Below, in pieces: positions 50,900-62,936 of a stretch of 64,000 nt of DNA. The notes under the pieces were generated by a model. It did no database searches. It was not told the DNA's origin and saw nothing but the letters and a program-made list of their open reading frames with translations. Each line of letters begins with the position of its first letter. The first letter of the stretch is position 1. The DNA is taken from positions 298,066 through 362,065 of the forward strand of contig JBEWZL010000306.1 in assembly GCA_045837725.1 (NCBI GenBank), read 5' to 3'. Source of the DNA: Vermamoeba vermiformis. Its lineage: Eukaryota > Tubulinea > Echinamoebida. The translations under genes were made by a program, and so were the position numbers.

Positions 50900-53800
50900 A
50901 TGGCACAAAAGGCATTAATTTTTGCAGTTTTGTTGCTGGTTGTGGCTTTCGTTGCTTCACAGCCCGGTAAGAGTGGCAGACTTTGAGATGAAGGTCTTAA
51001 TTTCATACTAATTTATTACTTAGCGAATAATCCTGTAGCAAATCCCAATGCAATAGTATTGGCTGGCAATGCGCGCTTTACCGTCCTTACAAGGTAAATA
51101 TCTTTTTCGATCGGTTAACACTTAATCATTTCTCCTGCAATTAAATCATTCTTGTCGTATTTTCGCATGACAAAAATTGAATTAAATTATTGTCCGGCTA
51201 ATTATTACTATGACAGTCGTCTGATTCGCATGGAATACGATCCGACGAGACAATTTGAAGATAGAGCTAGCTACGTGTTTATTAATCGTAATTTGGATGT
51301 GCCTTCATTTACTTCCTCAACAAGCGGCAGTTGGGTCACTATTACGACCGGCCACGTCGTGTTGCGATACAACACAGATGCGGGACCCTTCGAGAACAAT
51401 TCCATTTCTGCAGTTATCGATGGAGGACAATTCAAATGGGCTCCATTTATGCCAAACAGCGGTAATTTGTTAGGAACTGTGCGTACATTGGACGGCATCG
51501 ACGGATCGCTTCCTATTGATTGCAAAAATCAACCAAAATGGGATCTCTTCTGTGCCTATGGTTTAGTCTCACGTGACGGTTGGGTTATTGGTATGCAATA
51601 TATTATAAATTCAGTTAATAGGTGAATAACCTCTTGTTCATTCAGTGAACGACACTCAGAGCACACTCTTCAACGGTGACACTGATTGGAATTGGGTTGA
51701 GCCCCGCAACCCTCGTGCCGGACAATCTGATTGGTACTTGTTCGCGCACGGCCACGACTACCGCGGTGCCATGAAGGAGTACACCAAGGTCGCTGGAAGC
51801 ATTCCTTTGCCTCCTCGTTCTACTTTTGGCATTTTCTTCTCACGTTACTGGGGTAGGATGAATGCCACTAATTGAGTACAGCGCGCTAATCTCTTCCGTA
51901 ACAGCTTACAGCGATGTTGACTTTAAGGACTTGGTCACGGAGTATGAAACTAACGACGTGCCTCTCGACATGCTCGTGATGGACATGGACTGGCACATTA
52001 CTTTCTACAAGGAAGCCAGACAAGGAAAGAAAGGTAGGAGCACTTAATGGGTGTTATTTCACATAGGGCTAAGCATTTTTGGCACAGATCAAGCTAACCA
52101 AACCATCGGTTGGACCGGTTACACTTTCGATCCTCATCTCTTCCCTAACCCTGGCGCGTTCCTTTCGTGGTTGAACTCGAAGGGCATTCACGCTACGATG
52201 AACCTTCATCCTGCTTCTGGCGTTCAGCCCTGGGAAGAGTTCTATCCCGAAATGGTCAGTGAACATGACTCGTGCACGCTCATTACTAACCTGCTAGTAC
52301 AGGCTACTGCTATGGGCATCGATCCCAGCACTCAAAAGTACGTGCCTTTCCACATCACTGACAAGCAGTTCACCGTAAACTTGATGGACATCATGCTGAA
52401 GCCTCTGGAAGAGATGGGCATTAGATTCTGGTGGCTCGGTGAGTAATTATCGCGACAGGATTGTTTGTCTGACCCGAGCAGATTGGCAACAATGGCAGTA
52501 CACTGAGGTGGTAAACATGAACCCTACTGCTTGGCTTAACTACGTCTTTATCACCAACTACGCTCGCGTCAAGTCGCAAGAACGACCTGTTATTTTGCAT
52601 CGATGGGGTGGTCTCGGTAATCACAAGGTACTCTTTGATACTTGCTCGTTGGACAATGACTTACCACCTCTACAGTTCCCTTGGGGGTTCAGTGGAGACG
52701 TCGTTCCTACCTGGGCCTCTCTTCAATTCCAGCCGTACTTCACGCACACCGCTGCCAACGTTGGCTACATGTGGTCACACGACATTGGCGGTCACACTCG
52801 TCCATCACCTCCCGAGCTTTGTACGTATCGATAGTAGTACTCAGTAGCCGTTCCTAACTCTGATTAATGTAGACACTCGTTGGGTTCAATGGGGTATTTT
52901 CAGTCCCGTTTTCAGACCTCATTGCACAAAGGACGCCGATAATGATCGCAGAATCTGGATCTATCCTTATGAAAACTTCAAGATCATGAAGGACGCTTTC
53001 CACTTGCGCGAGAGAATGGTATGAGTATTCTGATCACGTGCTTAATTAACACTCTTAATAGATCCCCTACATCTACACCTATGCTAGAAAGACCGCTGAT
53101 ACTGGTGTTACTTTCCTCTACCCGATGTATTACGATTATCCCGGTAAGATACATTTCCCTCCTCGTGGAGTTCTTAACTAATTCGCTCCAGAATTCAACG
53201 AGGCTTACTCCTTCCGCGATCAATACATGTTCGGCGAACAGTTGCTGGTTAGTCCTGTCTTAACTCCCATGGATAACATCACCATGTTGTCCCAAAAGAC
53301 CGTTTGGCTCCCACCAGTAAGCTCTCGCGCATTGCATTTGGAGTTGTGTCTAACGTACGACTGCAGGGCAACTGGGTTGAATGGTCGACTGGTCGCGAAT
53401 ACGTTGGCCCCATGAACCTCACTCGCTACTACACTTTGGATGAAATCCCTGTCTTTGCCAAGTCGGGCACTATTATTCCTATGCGAGGCAAGATCACTAC
53501 TCTGCTCGGTCAAGCTCAAAAAGAATACACCCACTTGCACTTCAAAACCTTCTTGGGTAGTGTTCAAGGCGGTTATTTCAATTTGTACGAGGACGAAGGC
53601 AACAACATTGATTACATCAGCGGTGCTTCAGCGAGTAAGTGCTTGTTCGTACGCAATTATAAGTGAGTCTTAACACCTCCTAGACACCAAGATCTCGTAC
53701 ACTTTGCACTCTTCCTCTAGCATCTCTTTCTCCGTCGACCGTACTGTTGGTAGCTATCCCACACTTCCTACTAATAGGTAGGCAGTAACCATGATGGCAC

Positions 53801-54412
53801 AGGATTTGATTGCTCACCTTCGTTTTAGATCCTACACGATCGAGTTGGTCGGTTCATACCCTGCTTCAAGCGTCACTGCTAATGGTGTTAATATACCTTA
53901 TGATCCTAACCACGAATCAACTACTGCTGGCTGGAGCTACGACGGCAAAACATTGGCGCTAGTCATCCGCTTGCCTGGCCAATACTCAACTTCGAGCAAA
54001 TTGACTGTACGTATTAACTCTTCTGTGGTCAGTGATACTAATTCATCTTGTAGGTTAACGTCAGATTGGCCACTCCCATCGATTCTCAATTAACTTCAGG
54101 TGTCTCTGGCTGTTTGCGTCGTCTCGAGAACGTTAAAGTATTGTGCGACTACAACTTCCCTCAAGTGTTTCAAGAAGATTACACTGCCGTTACTGATGGT
54201 GCCGGTTATGGTACGCATTTAAATATCGCATTTCTGATCGGTTTCTAAACGAATTACCACCAGCAAATGTTATGACCTACTCACCGGAGAAGGTTCCGAT
54301 GATTCTGTCCAACTTCCAATCCACACTTGCCACTGCGATCGCCGAGATTAATGCACTGAATTTGCCTTGGAATGTCAAACAAAGTGCTAGTGGCATCCTT
54401 TCGACGTGCTAA
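50900..54412 (+). CDS. Secreted GH31 family glycosidase
   Basis: The start at 50900 gives a signal peptide (MAQKALIFAVLLLVVAFVAS). An N-terminal beta-sandwich follows (RMTKIELNYCPANYYYDSRL, TGHVVLRYN), with the catalytic barrel and a C-terminal sandwich after it. Barrel landmarks read PPRSTFGIFFSRYW, VPLDMLVMDMDWHITF, GYTFDPHLFPNPGAFLSWLN, then RFWWLDWQQW with the GH31 nucleophile region, RPVILHRWGGLGNHK, FPWGFSGDVVPTWASLQFQP with the acid/base region (FSGD), then SHDIGGH and FRPHC. The C-terminus ends ASGILSTC. GH31 enzymes are alpha-glucosidases or alpha-xylosidases and act on starch, glycogen or xyloglucan-type sugars. The WWLDWQQW form is that of the group with alpha-xylosidase-like members; substrate is not decided. 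About fourteen short introns. It is divergent from the membrane pyruvyl transferase gene. Confidence 0.92.
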
Positions 54413-54459
54413 ATCGAAGTTTAGTTCATAAATAGTATTTTATTAGATCCAGATCGCGC

Positions 54460-55445
54460 TTATTTTTTCTTCTTCTCGTCGTCTGAAGGAGTGTACGTCT
54501 TTTGATAGAAGTTGGAGAACAGCAGAATGAACGAGACCATCACTGTTTGGTTAAAAGCCCAAGTACGGAAAGCAGCGTTGTCAAGCGAGTAGGGCACGTT
54601 GCATACGTGCGGGAACGGCATAAAAGTCATCATACCGTAGAAAAATTGAATGATTTGAGCAGTGGTCAAGTACTTCTTCCACCAGATGCTAGTTCCTTGC
54701 GCAGCTTTGTAGTAGTACCAGTACATGAATGAGTGGATCAGCGCGTTGGCCAGCACTCCGTTTTCAAAATACACAACGCGCTCGCGAAGGAAATACAAGC
54801 ACAAGGCGATGATGATGATGTGGTGATAGACGTGCAAGAAGAGAAGTGGGCGTTTCTTCAATACAATGAAAACGGTATCAAACAATTCGTAATACTAGAT
54901 CGCAATTAATTAGTGAAGATTTTTAAAGTCATAAAAAATAGCGATTTTATCTTGTTAATTATATGCGCAGTTCAATCATGAATGGTGCATGAAAATATCT
55001 TTGGGATAAAAGAGATATTTTTTTGTACCCGATCTAATTTTCGCAATTTTGCAAGTCTTAATTTCGTACTTACTTTCGAAGCATAGAATAAAAATGCCCA
55101 AAACCATAGTCTTCCTTTGTAAATATTGTCTTGGCCAGGAATCGTTCCTCCGCAGTATGTTTCATAAAATCCATTGTTGAAAAATGAGACGATCAGTTCC
55201 CCCACTGATCCCACGAACATAGCCACAGACAAAACGAAGAGAATGAGGTTGTGGTATCCAAGTGCTTTGTTACAATTGACGGGAGAGCGTTTTCGCATGA
55301 CTAGGGTCCCGATCAGAAGAAACACCAAGTAGATCGGGACAGCAACGATAAACGGAGTCCATGATAGTATGGTTTGTTCGTGCGCCAAGAAGTAATCATC
55401 GATTACTTTATTAGAGTAGTTTGAGACCGTTGCAAGTTGTTCCAT
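54460..55445 (-). CDS. ELO-type fatty acid elongase (3-ketoacyl-CoA synthase)
   Basis: Two exons: the first starts at 55445 (MEQLATVSNYSNKVIDDYFL) and the second ends at 54460. Landmarks are WAFLFYASKYYELFDTVFIV then LKKRPLLFLHVYHHIIIIAL, which hold the invariant K.YELFDT and the HVYHH box of ELO enzymes, then ALIHSFMYWYYYKAAQGTSI, and IIQFFYGMMTFMP. Seven membrane helices are expected in the ER membrane. ELO enzymes condense malonyl-CoA with long acyl-CoA in very-long-chain fatty acid and sphingolipid synthesis; chain-length preference cannot be read here. The C-terminal tail SDDEKKKK fits a dilysine ER retrieval signal. Length of about 268 residues is usual for the family. It converges on the GH31 gene with a 47-bp gap. 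Confidence 0.93.
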
Positions 55446-56276
55446 GGTGTTTCAGTTAGCAAGATAACGCACACAACAAGAAATAATTGCTTTGTCCCCT
55501 TGTCCCATCGCTCATAAGTTGAGGGGCGGAACTATTGATGCGATACCCAGGTAATAGAATGTTCTATTAGGTTCGGAGTTCAAACGAAGCCTCAAATGCT
55601 TGGTAGAGCTCCAAAACGCTTGAGTGCAACTTAAGCATTTTCTCTGCTGAGTGAGACGGGCTACCACTTTTGTATATATTATTTTATAATTAGCTCCACG
55701 AGATTGCCAGCACTAATTGATATTCCGGCAACATCCGGCCGGTGAGTTGGATCCACGGGCTAAATATTATTAGAAAAACAAGTAATTTTGGTAAGTTAAT
55801 ATTAGTTGACTTTCGTAAACTGACTTCAATCCAGATTAGATTCGAATCTACTCTCCTCAGCGCGTTAATGTCATGAACTGGTGCAATGGTTATGTTTATT
55901 GCAATTTACCAGTCCAGTTTTATCGGCGGCAAGGGACTAAGCGTCCGATCTAAATTTAACAAAAGTGTCCGATGCAGAACTAAATTTAGACCTTTCAGAG
56001 AGCAAGCAATATGTCGGGTAAATCACTGCGTATAGACCTCGAACCTTTTCTTAACGAAGCTGGCAGGCGACCTTCCGCTCGTTTTTTGATTACGCTTACG
56101 GAAGCGGATGTCAATCGCCAAGATTTAACGAAGATTGCTATCCTTTTATGGAACGCATGACTTAAAAGTCATGGATTATATTCCTAATCTCGACCCGAGA
56201 TATGAATGTCAAAGGAAATTAAGTCAAATGCCAACAAGCGGCAATTCACAAAATAGTCCCAATAGCGTCACCACAG
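55446..56276. other. Intergenic region between ELO and the beta-helix receptor gene
   Basis: About 830 bp between divergent genes, one of the largest gaps in the genic part. A 49-codon frame at 56011-56160 (MSGKSLRIDLEPFLNEAGRR) is open but short, without a recognised domain or splice partner. I report nothing else; both promoters should lie here. Confidence 0.45.
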
Positions 56277-59200
56277 ATGCGTTCTTTAACTTTACTCGTT
56301 CCTTTCATTCTTGGCCTAGCTATACTAGCACAAGGTAAGTAGCGTCAGCAATGATTAATTACTTGTCGAACCATAATCCACTAACGTCATTGCAGCGGCT
56401 CAGCGCTACATTTCACCTACGGGCGACGACGTGCAAGGTGGCTCTTGCACCAACAGCGGTAGCCCTTGTGCAACTTTAAGTCACGTAATTGGACAGTCCA
56501 CAAGCGGAGACACAATCAATTTGGGTGCCGGAACGTATGGTGCGACTGGAAACATGGAGATTACTTTATCGTCAATCAACTTAATTGTGCAAGGCGCTGG
56601 CTCTCAGCAATCGACTATCAACCTAAACAATCAAGGTAATTGCTATATTTGCGTTTGTTTCTTAATTAATGGGCGTGGATGCGGACTCCAAACTTGACAG
56701 ACATCAATTAATTATATTCATTTTCATTGCTTAAAAAGGACTTATAAATATGTTATCTAGTCATGATTGCGTTATTCTTGTGCTCATACATACTTGAAAT
56801 TCCGTCAAATGTCTCCCCAAGTCCCAAGCTAATATTTTCTTGACAGGTCGAGCCTTCATCATCACGAACAATGCTCAAATCACTCTCACTGGCCTCACGA
56901 TTACCAATGGCAACGGCGCAATCAATCCCTACACCCTCTCTGTTATCGGCGGTGGAATCATCGTCAACAACGCCAAGTTAACGATGACCGACGTGGTGTT
57001 GAGTCATTGTTCCGCTTTGCAAGGAGCGGCAACGACCCCATCCGGAGGATGCTTATATACAACGGTAATCAAGTTTTCACATCCTCGAGAAGATTAACCG
57101 AAAGTTAAACTTCTATTTTAGGATGCTGATCTAACGATGACTGATTGCTCGCTATCCAACTGTCATAGTGGTATCGCTGGTGGGTGGTATTCAGGAGGTT
57201 CAACAACGGCAGTCTTGGATAAAGTAACGTTTTCAAATTGCACGACAGCGCCGACCGGCTGGGGTGGTGGATGTACGTAAAGACCCGAAATACAAATAAC
57301 TCTAATAACTTATCTAGGGGTCCCTAACGACAATACGGTCACTGTGATAACCAACTCCGCCTTTGAATACAACACTGCTGGCTACGGTGGAGCTCTGGAT
57401 GACGGTAATTTAAATTTTCTATTTTTGTAATTTAACCAAAAAAGGAAAATTTCTGATTTTCTGTATTTAGGCAGCAGCGCGCACTACAACATAACAAATA
57501 CTGTCTTTCGTGGCAACTCCGCACAATATGGTGGCGTGCTCTTCACTTACGGTGTGGCCGTGTCCTACTGGAAAAACTGTTCCTTCTACGAAAACTCCGC
57601 GAATAATGCCGGTGGTGTGGTGCGCACTACTTCGTCGACGAGCTCAACATTTGACAGCTGTTATTTCGAGCACAACACTGCTCTTGGTGGTGGCGGAGTC
57701 TTTTCGGCCCTTTCCGACGGAGCGACCGTTGCAATTAACTGTGTGTTCCGACGAAATTTCGCTCAACTTAACGGCGGTGCTATCGAACAGAACGGTCCAA
57801 TGACGGTGTATAACAGTCTCTTCGAAGAGAATTGGACCAACTACAAGTCCTCTGTCTATGACATCATCGGTTCGGCGGCAGCAGTGTTCTACAACAACAC
57901 CATGCGCCGCAACTCTTGCGTCAAAGGAACTATTGCAGTCGATGCCAACTCTGATTCTCCGTAAGTCAAAAACAAAGTGGATTTTGAATCAACAATTAAC
58001 GCGTCGTACTTAGTCCAATCGTGTTCGACAACTTGATCTTTGACAGCAACACAGCTAGCGAGTCCGCTGGTGCAATGTGGATTTCCAATAGCGCGCAAGT
58101 AACGCTTAGCAACTGCCAATTCATGAACGTAAGCAATTGTGTCCCCTTGAAATTTCGACGGACTAATTCTGGATTAGAATTCAGCAACTGTCGGTGGTGC
58201 GGTTCAAACGCAATCGAGAGCCATGGTGACAATTGTGGATTCAACATTCACCAACAATCAAGCAACCAAGTATGTAGTTAGTTATATTTGGTGGCGTATT
58301 ATAGTCATACTGACGATTTCTATCGCAGTGGTGGTGTTGCTGACTTTGGCGAGGCCAGCGTTGTGACAATTTCTAAGACAACGTTCGAAGACAACATTGC
58401 AGTCCTCTACGGCGGCGCTATCTACCATGAGGCACTCTCGCAACCGACGTTGATTTCAGTTACTTTCAAGAACAACTCTGCTCAGTTTGGCGGTGCTTAC
58501 AGCGTCGCTTCGAAGGCCGCTAAGTGCTTCAACATGACTCAAGTGAGCTTCATCGGCAACACAGCAGCCGTTGGAGGTGGTGCGATGTACTTCCAAGGCT
58601 TTGCCACGGATTGCGACTTCAAGAATCTGTGCAGCGATTGTGTTATGACGAGCAACACTGCGTTGTATGGCAGCGAGATTGCAAGTTCCCCCTACATGTT
58701 GGAGTTCCAGAGCGCGCCTCCATCAGCACTTTCGGCCTCACAAATCTTTTCGATAACACTTATCCTGCTCGATCAATTCGACCAACAAGTCCAGCAACAA
58801 GACGACACGCTTATTGTGGCCTCGCTCGGATCATCTAATGCCACGCTTCAAGGCATTGTGAATCAACAAGCTTCGATCAACGGCACAGTCACGTTTCAGC
58901 TTCTTAAAGTCAATGCTTTCCCCGGCACGCCTATCAGTCTGATGTTCATGGCAAAGCCTTCGTCTCTAGTCCCTGCCGTTGCGAACATCATCATCTCTGA
59001 GTGCCAAGCTAACGCCGTAACGTACTCAGCTGATGGCCAGTACCATTGCCTCGACGTCAACGGCGTTCAATACGTCACAATAGTGAGCATTTCAGTTATT
59101 ACTGCCGGTCTCATTCTTTTGTCCATTGGACTGTTGGTCTTGCTCATTGTCAAGCGCAGACATTCTGTCATTCACAAAGCCAGTCCACCACTCTGCTGGA

Positions 59201-60131
59201 TGATCGTTATTGGTGCCATCATCTGCTACGTTAGTGCGTATATGTGGCTCAACACAGAAGACGCGTACTGTGTGCTGCGCATCATCTTGCTCGTCATGGG
59301 TTTCTCCCTCATGTACGGCTCGTTCTTCGTGAAGGAGTGGCGCTTGTACAGGCTGTTCAAGTTTGACAGCTTGAAAATCACCAAGATCTCCGATCTAACG
59401 CTCATCAAGATCGTCGCTATTGTCGTCAGTTTTGAATTGGCTATTGTTTTGTTCTGGCTCGTCTTCTTCCCATACTTGCAACGAATTGACGTGGACCTCG
59501 AGTCATCGCAAGAGACCATCACTTATCGCTGCTACTCTGGTGGTTCGCCATTCTTCTACACTCTGATCGCTGTCAATGGTGTGCTTCTACTTTCTGGATG
59601 TTTGCTCGCTATTTTAACTCGAAACATTCCTGCCAACTACAACGAGAGCAAGTACTTGGCCTTCTCAGTAAGTGTCTTTATTCTATCGCGAATCATAATC
59701 TGACATCGCGTTAGGTTTATAATGCTACTCTTACGCTCTGCGTTATTGTTCCTGTCGCTCACGTACTGACAAAGCCAGACGACATCTCAGTAGCAGTTAC
59801 GTCGGGTATTTTGTTCTCGACCACTGCCTCGTTAATTGCACTGTTCGCACCGAAGTTGCATTTGACCCTTACAAAGGGTGCGATTGTGAGGGCTCTCGAC
59901 TCGCGATTAGGTACGCACGAATACCATTGCTGTACAAGGCGGGAATTAGTCTAATGATTTTACCCCGCAGAAAAATTAGAGAGAGATATTGCATGGATCA
60001 GAAAGCAGCGCAGCGAGTTCCGCGAGGATGGCACTTCAGTCAACTCAAGTCGTACCACTCCTCCCACGACGACAGTTGCAGGCACCATGGGCACGCTGAA
60101 CACCATGAACACTCTGAATACACAAAATTAA
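56277..60131 (+). CDS. Receptor with Pmp-like beta-helix ectodomain and class C-type seven-transmembrane domain
   Basis: The start at 56277 gives a signal peptide (MRSLTLLVPFILGLAILAQ) and then RYISPTGDD..GGSCTNSGSPCATLSH, the usual opening of a right-handed beta-helix. The ectodomain repeats FxxN and GGA motifs typical of chlamydial-type polymorphic membrane protein repeats: FKNNSAQFGGAY, FEDNIAVLYGGAIY, FIGNTAAVGGGAMY, FEHNTALGGGGVF. After a sandwich-like segment come seven helices (ISVITAGLILLSIGLLVLLI, LCWMIVIGAIICYVSAYMW, CVLRIILLVMGFSLMYGSFF, IKIVAIVVSFELAIVLFWLV, YTLIAVNGVLLLSGCLLAIL, then two more). FFVKEWRLYRLF is the class C/GABA-B-like intracellular-loop motif, and Cys in helix 3 and in YRCYSG can form the conserved disulfide. 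The tail has a short coiled coil (EKLERDIAWIRKQR) and ends at 60131. Likely a surface receptor signalling through G proteins; its ligand is unknown. Many short introns. Confidence 0.82.
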
Positions 60132-60600
60132 ATATATTATTGCTTTACTTGTACTATAGTTATAAACCTCAACACCTTTAACCACTTAACACTCGAATTA
60201 GACCTCAATTGCGCAGCGATATTTAGAAAGTTAAGTCGTTACATATGCACTTACATATATCCCATGGGGAGGATTAAGGTCTGACCCCAGGCTGTCACCA
60301 GTAACCCGTTATCGTAAACTCGTACTGGATCATGTGACCTTAACCTATGATTGATTGGTTGTTCAGGTAATAATACCCCCTAAATGGGTCCCTGCGACGC
60401 AGAGATACAGCATGAAAGTTGATGCGGTGTTGAAACTGTTCGACATTAGTCCGGTTCACAAAGGTCAAGTGTCAAGATCTTGGATCGGTTGCAAGCCACT
60501 TCGGTCCTCACTCACGACGATCTTGCAAAGCACTTGCACTTGCAAACTGAGGCTATGAGCTGCTCTTGTGCGCAGAAAGACAATGGTAACCACCCAAAGC
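60132..60600. other. Intergenic region, no gene seen
   Basis: About 470 bp downstream of the receptor gene. Codon-like structure is absent and no frame longer than about 65 codons fits a protein. It marks the change from gene-dense to repeat-rich DNA. Confidence 0.45.
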
Positions 60601-60601
60601 C

Positions 60602-61088
60602 TTAAACGTAATAATCAGCGTTTATTTGAACATCACCATGAGTGGCACTGCATTTTCGGCAAATATACTTGATACGATACTGAGAACACTTCCAACAGAT
60701 GTGCGATGTAAGATGCTTTTTGTAAAAACCACAAACAGCTGTCCGCCCACTGTTAGTAAACTCTTGAATGTGGACTCGGAGGTGGTGAAGCGTTAGCACT
60801 GGTGAATTTGAGTTAACAATGTTTCCATTATTGTCTCTTGGTCGCCTAAGTGGTGAATCACGTGTTTGAATGGCTGCTTGTGTATCTGTTTAAGTCCAAA
60901 AAATTACGAAACGAAAGCTGGCCACTATGAAAAATTGCTAAGTCCGTAAATTCAGAAAAAATTGGACATAGTTCAGCCGGTAACCTTAAGAAATTCTTAA
61001 AATATAATGTCAAATGGTTGCGATTGGAGTGGTCAACCGCAACCGGATCCAGATCCAGATCCATTTTTTTATTTTTGAATTTTGCCAT
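60602..61088 (-). mobile_element. Possible remnant of a DNA-transposon transposase 3' end (piggyBac-like Cys-rich tail?)
   Basis: Two minus-strand frames lie end to end. The downstream one (60602-60799, extendable to about 60880) ends in a Cys-rich segment with CGFYKKHLTSHICWKCSQYR then IKYICRKCSATHGD: spaced C..C and Y.C..C pairs followed by His and DYY. PiggyBac-type and related DDE transposases end in a similar Cys-rich zinc-binding tail. The upstream frame (60858-61088, MAKFKNKKMDLDLDPVAVDH) is in another phase and could join through a small intron or be a decayed part. I see no DDE catalytic core and no terminal repeats. The call is tentative; it may equally be a small unknown host gene. 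Confidence 0.25.
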
Positions 61089-62464
61089 CGCACTTTAACA
61101 TTTTTGCATTGCTATTTGGTGGTACTATTAATAATCAATTTAATTAAGCTTGCTCATTATACTGTAGTGCGACGACTAATTTGGTAGCCACTCACTACCT
61201 TAACAAAGTACAACAATCGAGTACCACCATGTTACAATATCCTGCTGCTGTTTGGTTAGGTTGTATTTGTATAAATATTACCATGTAGCAATTAGAGCAT
61301 TAGACTGTGCCTAAATTTTCAAATGTTATTCGTTAGACAACTCACAAATAAAGTATACTTACCTTACCTTACCTTTGACTTAGCTACTAGAATTGCCATC
61401 CTACAAATAAAAAGATTAGAAATGCCCCGCTTTGATTTCAATGCTCAATCCCAAAAAGCGGTGAAAAACAGGATGAGGAAGCGTTACCCGCTCCAGGTCA
61501 GGTGGATTTAGTTAGGCACTTCCACCTGTCAGTGCGTTACCTATTAACACCATTGTATGAGACCAAATTCGTACAAGTTTACATAATGACACAACGACTT
61601 TCACCACTCTCCAACTCCACTTCTGCCACTACCCTTCCCCAGTTCTCCACCTCCATTGGTCTACAGTCAGAAAACTCTGAAGCTGTTGTGTCCATTGGTT
61701 GCACACCACTGATAGTACTAGTTAACGTAGAGCTAATGTCACTAGTCATGTCACTTTGGGTAACTTGAACCTCCAATTCACAGTCCATTTGATCAATGTA
61801 CTGTATTTGGGATGAATTAAGTGAAGATACATCTGTGACAGCCAAAAAAATGTAGGATCAGCGGTAAAAAAATTAAATAGCGTTATTGTATAAACATAAA
61901 AATTATCAAATAATAAACTATATTCTTTATTATTACCCTATTAATATTTGGTGGTGCTTAAAAAGTGATTGGCACGTGAAAAAATAAAAATAAATTTTCA
62001 TCCGATCCGCTAATAATCTCAGCGGAGGCAGAATACAGAATTGAAAGCTAAAACACTATTTATTTATCATATAAATTTTAGGTAAAGCATTATTTTTTGA
62101 TAGAAGAAGCCACAAATACCACACAGCACAAGTTGGACATCTGGGTACTATCCGGCACCGTTGCTGTAGGTTGAAGTTGCACACATAAAATAATATGGCT
62201 TCATGTGCTATCTCATAATTAATTAATAAACAATCATTTCGATTACATTCAATTAAAAAATCGGCGCTAAACTTGATAAATTTTTGCATTTCCGAACACA
62301 AAAAGTCAATTTTTTACAACACGAGCACAACACCTGAAGGTGGCTCTTCGTTCAAAACAAAGCTACAGTATTATATTCATATATGTGAAAGGGCTTGGCC
62401 ATATAGGGCCAGCCCTGCAGAACCTGACAATAAATAGAGATTTGAGTAGGAATTATGCTTGGTG
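61089..62464. other. AT-rich gene-poor region
   Basis: About 1.4 kb without a convincing gene. A minus frame at 61579-61845 is acidic and Ser/Thr-rich (SSTLTSTISGVQPMDTTASE) and could be a decayed N-terminal part of the element next to it, but nothing identifies it. A short CTTAC/CTTAC run occurs near 61355-61378. The rest is A/T-rich and unremarkable. Confidence 0.4.
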
Positions 62465-62529
62465 ATTTTTTACTTAGGAAAATTTTTACTTAGGAAAATT
62501 TTACTAAAGGAAATTTTTACTTAAGAAAA
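62465..62529 (+). repeat. Four imperfect 16-bp tandem repeats
   Basis: The unit is close to TTTTTACTTAGGAAAA, seen four times in a row with small changes (ACTAAAGG, ACTTAAG). It directly precedes the 48-bp palindromic array, separated from it by about 70 bp. Confidence 0.75.
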
Positions 62530-62599
62530 ACGGACCCACCCGCGTAAGTTGGAGAATTCAAAAAAACTAAGTCTCAGTGTACAGTCTTATGAAAAAATA

Positions 62600-62936
62600 A
62601 AGTCCTTAGGGGTCGTCTCCACGCGGAGACGATCTCAAGAAAAAACTAAGTCCTTAGGGGTCGTCTCCACGCGGAGACGATCTCGAGAAAAAACTAAGTC
62701 CATAGGGGTCGTCTCCACGCGGAGACGATCTCAAGAAAAAACTAAGTCCATAGGGGTCGTCTCCACGCGGAGACGATCTCAAGAAAAAACTAAGTCCTTA
62801 GGGGTCGTCTCCGCGTGGAGACGATGTTGCAAAAAAACTAAGTCCGTAGGGGTCGTCTCCACGTGGAGACGATCTCGAGAAAAAACAAAGTCCATAGGGG
62901 TCGTCTCCACGTGGAGACGATCTGGCAAAAAAACTA
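62600..62936 (+). repeat. Seven-copy 48-bp tandem array, each with a 20-bp palindrome
   Basis: Units begin at about 62601, 62649, 62697, 62745, 62793, 62841 and 62889, reading AAGTCC(T/A/G)TAGGGG, then the palindrome, then a spacer ending AAAAAACT. The palindrome is TCGTCTCC-NNNN-GGAGACGA. The centre is ACGC in copies 1-4, GCGT in copy 5 and ACGT in copies 6-7, so the last two are perfect 20-mers. A degenerate unit precedes the array at about 62560. Because 48 is a multiple of three, a plus-strand frame (62549-62962) encodes about eight 16-residue repeats such as KTKSLGVVSTRRRSQE. A frame is open on the other strand too, so coding is doubtful. Arms are almost invariant while the spacer drifts, which suggests selection or homogenisation of the palindrome. 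Confidence 0.9.

Noticed and set aside
56011-56160. 49-codon frame MSGKSLRIDLEPFLNEAGRR
   Set aside because: Short, unrecognised and isolated; it might be an exon of an unseen gene but cannot be supported.
62600-62936. 48-bp array as a CRISPR array
   Set aside because: Units follow each other with no unique spacers, the host is eukaryotic and there are no cas genes; it is a tandem repeat.
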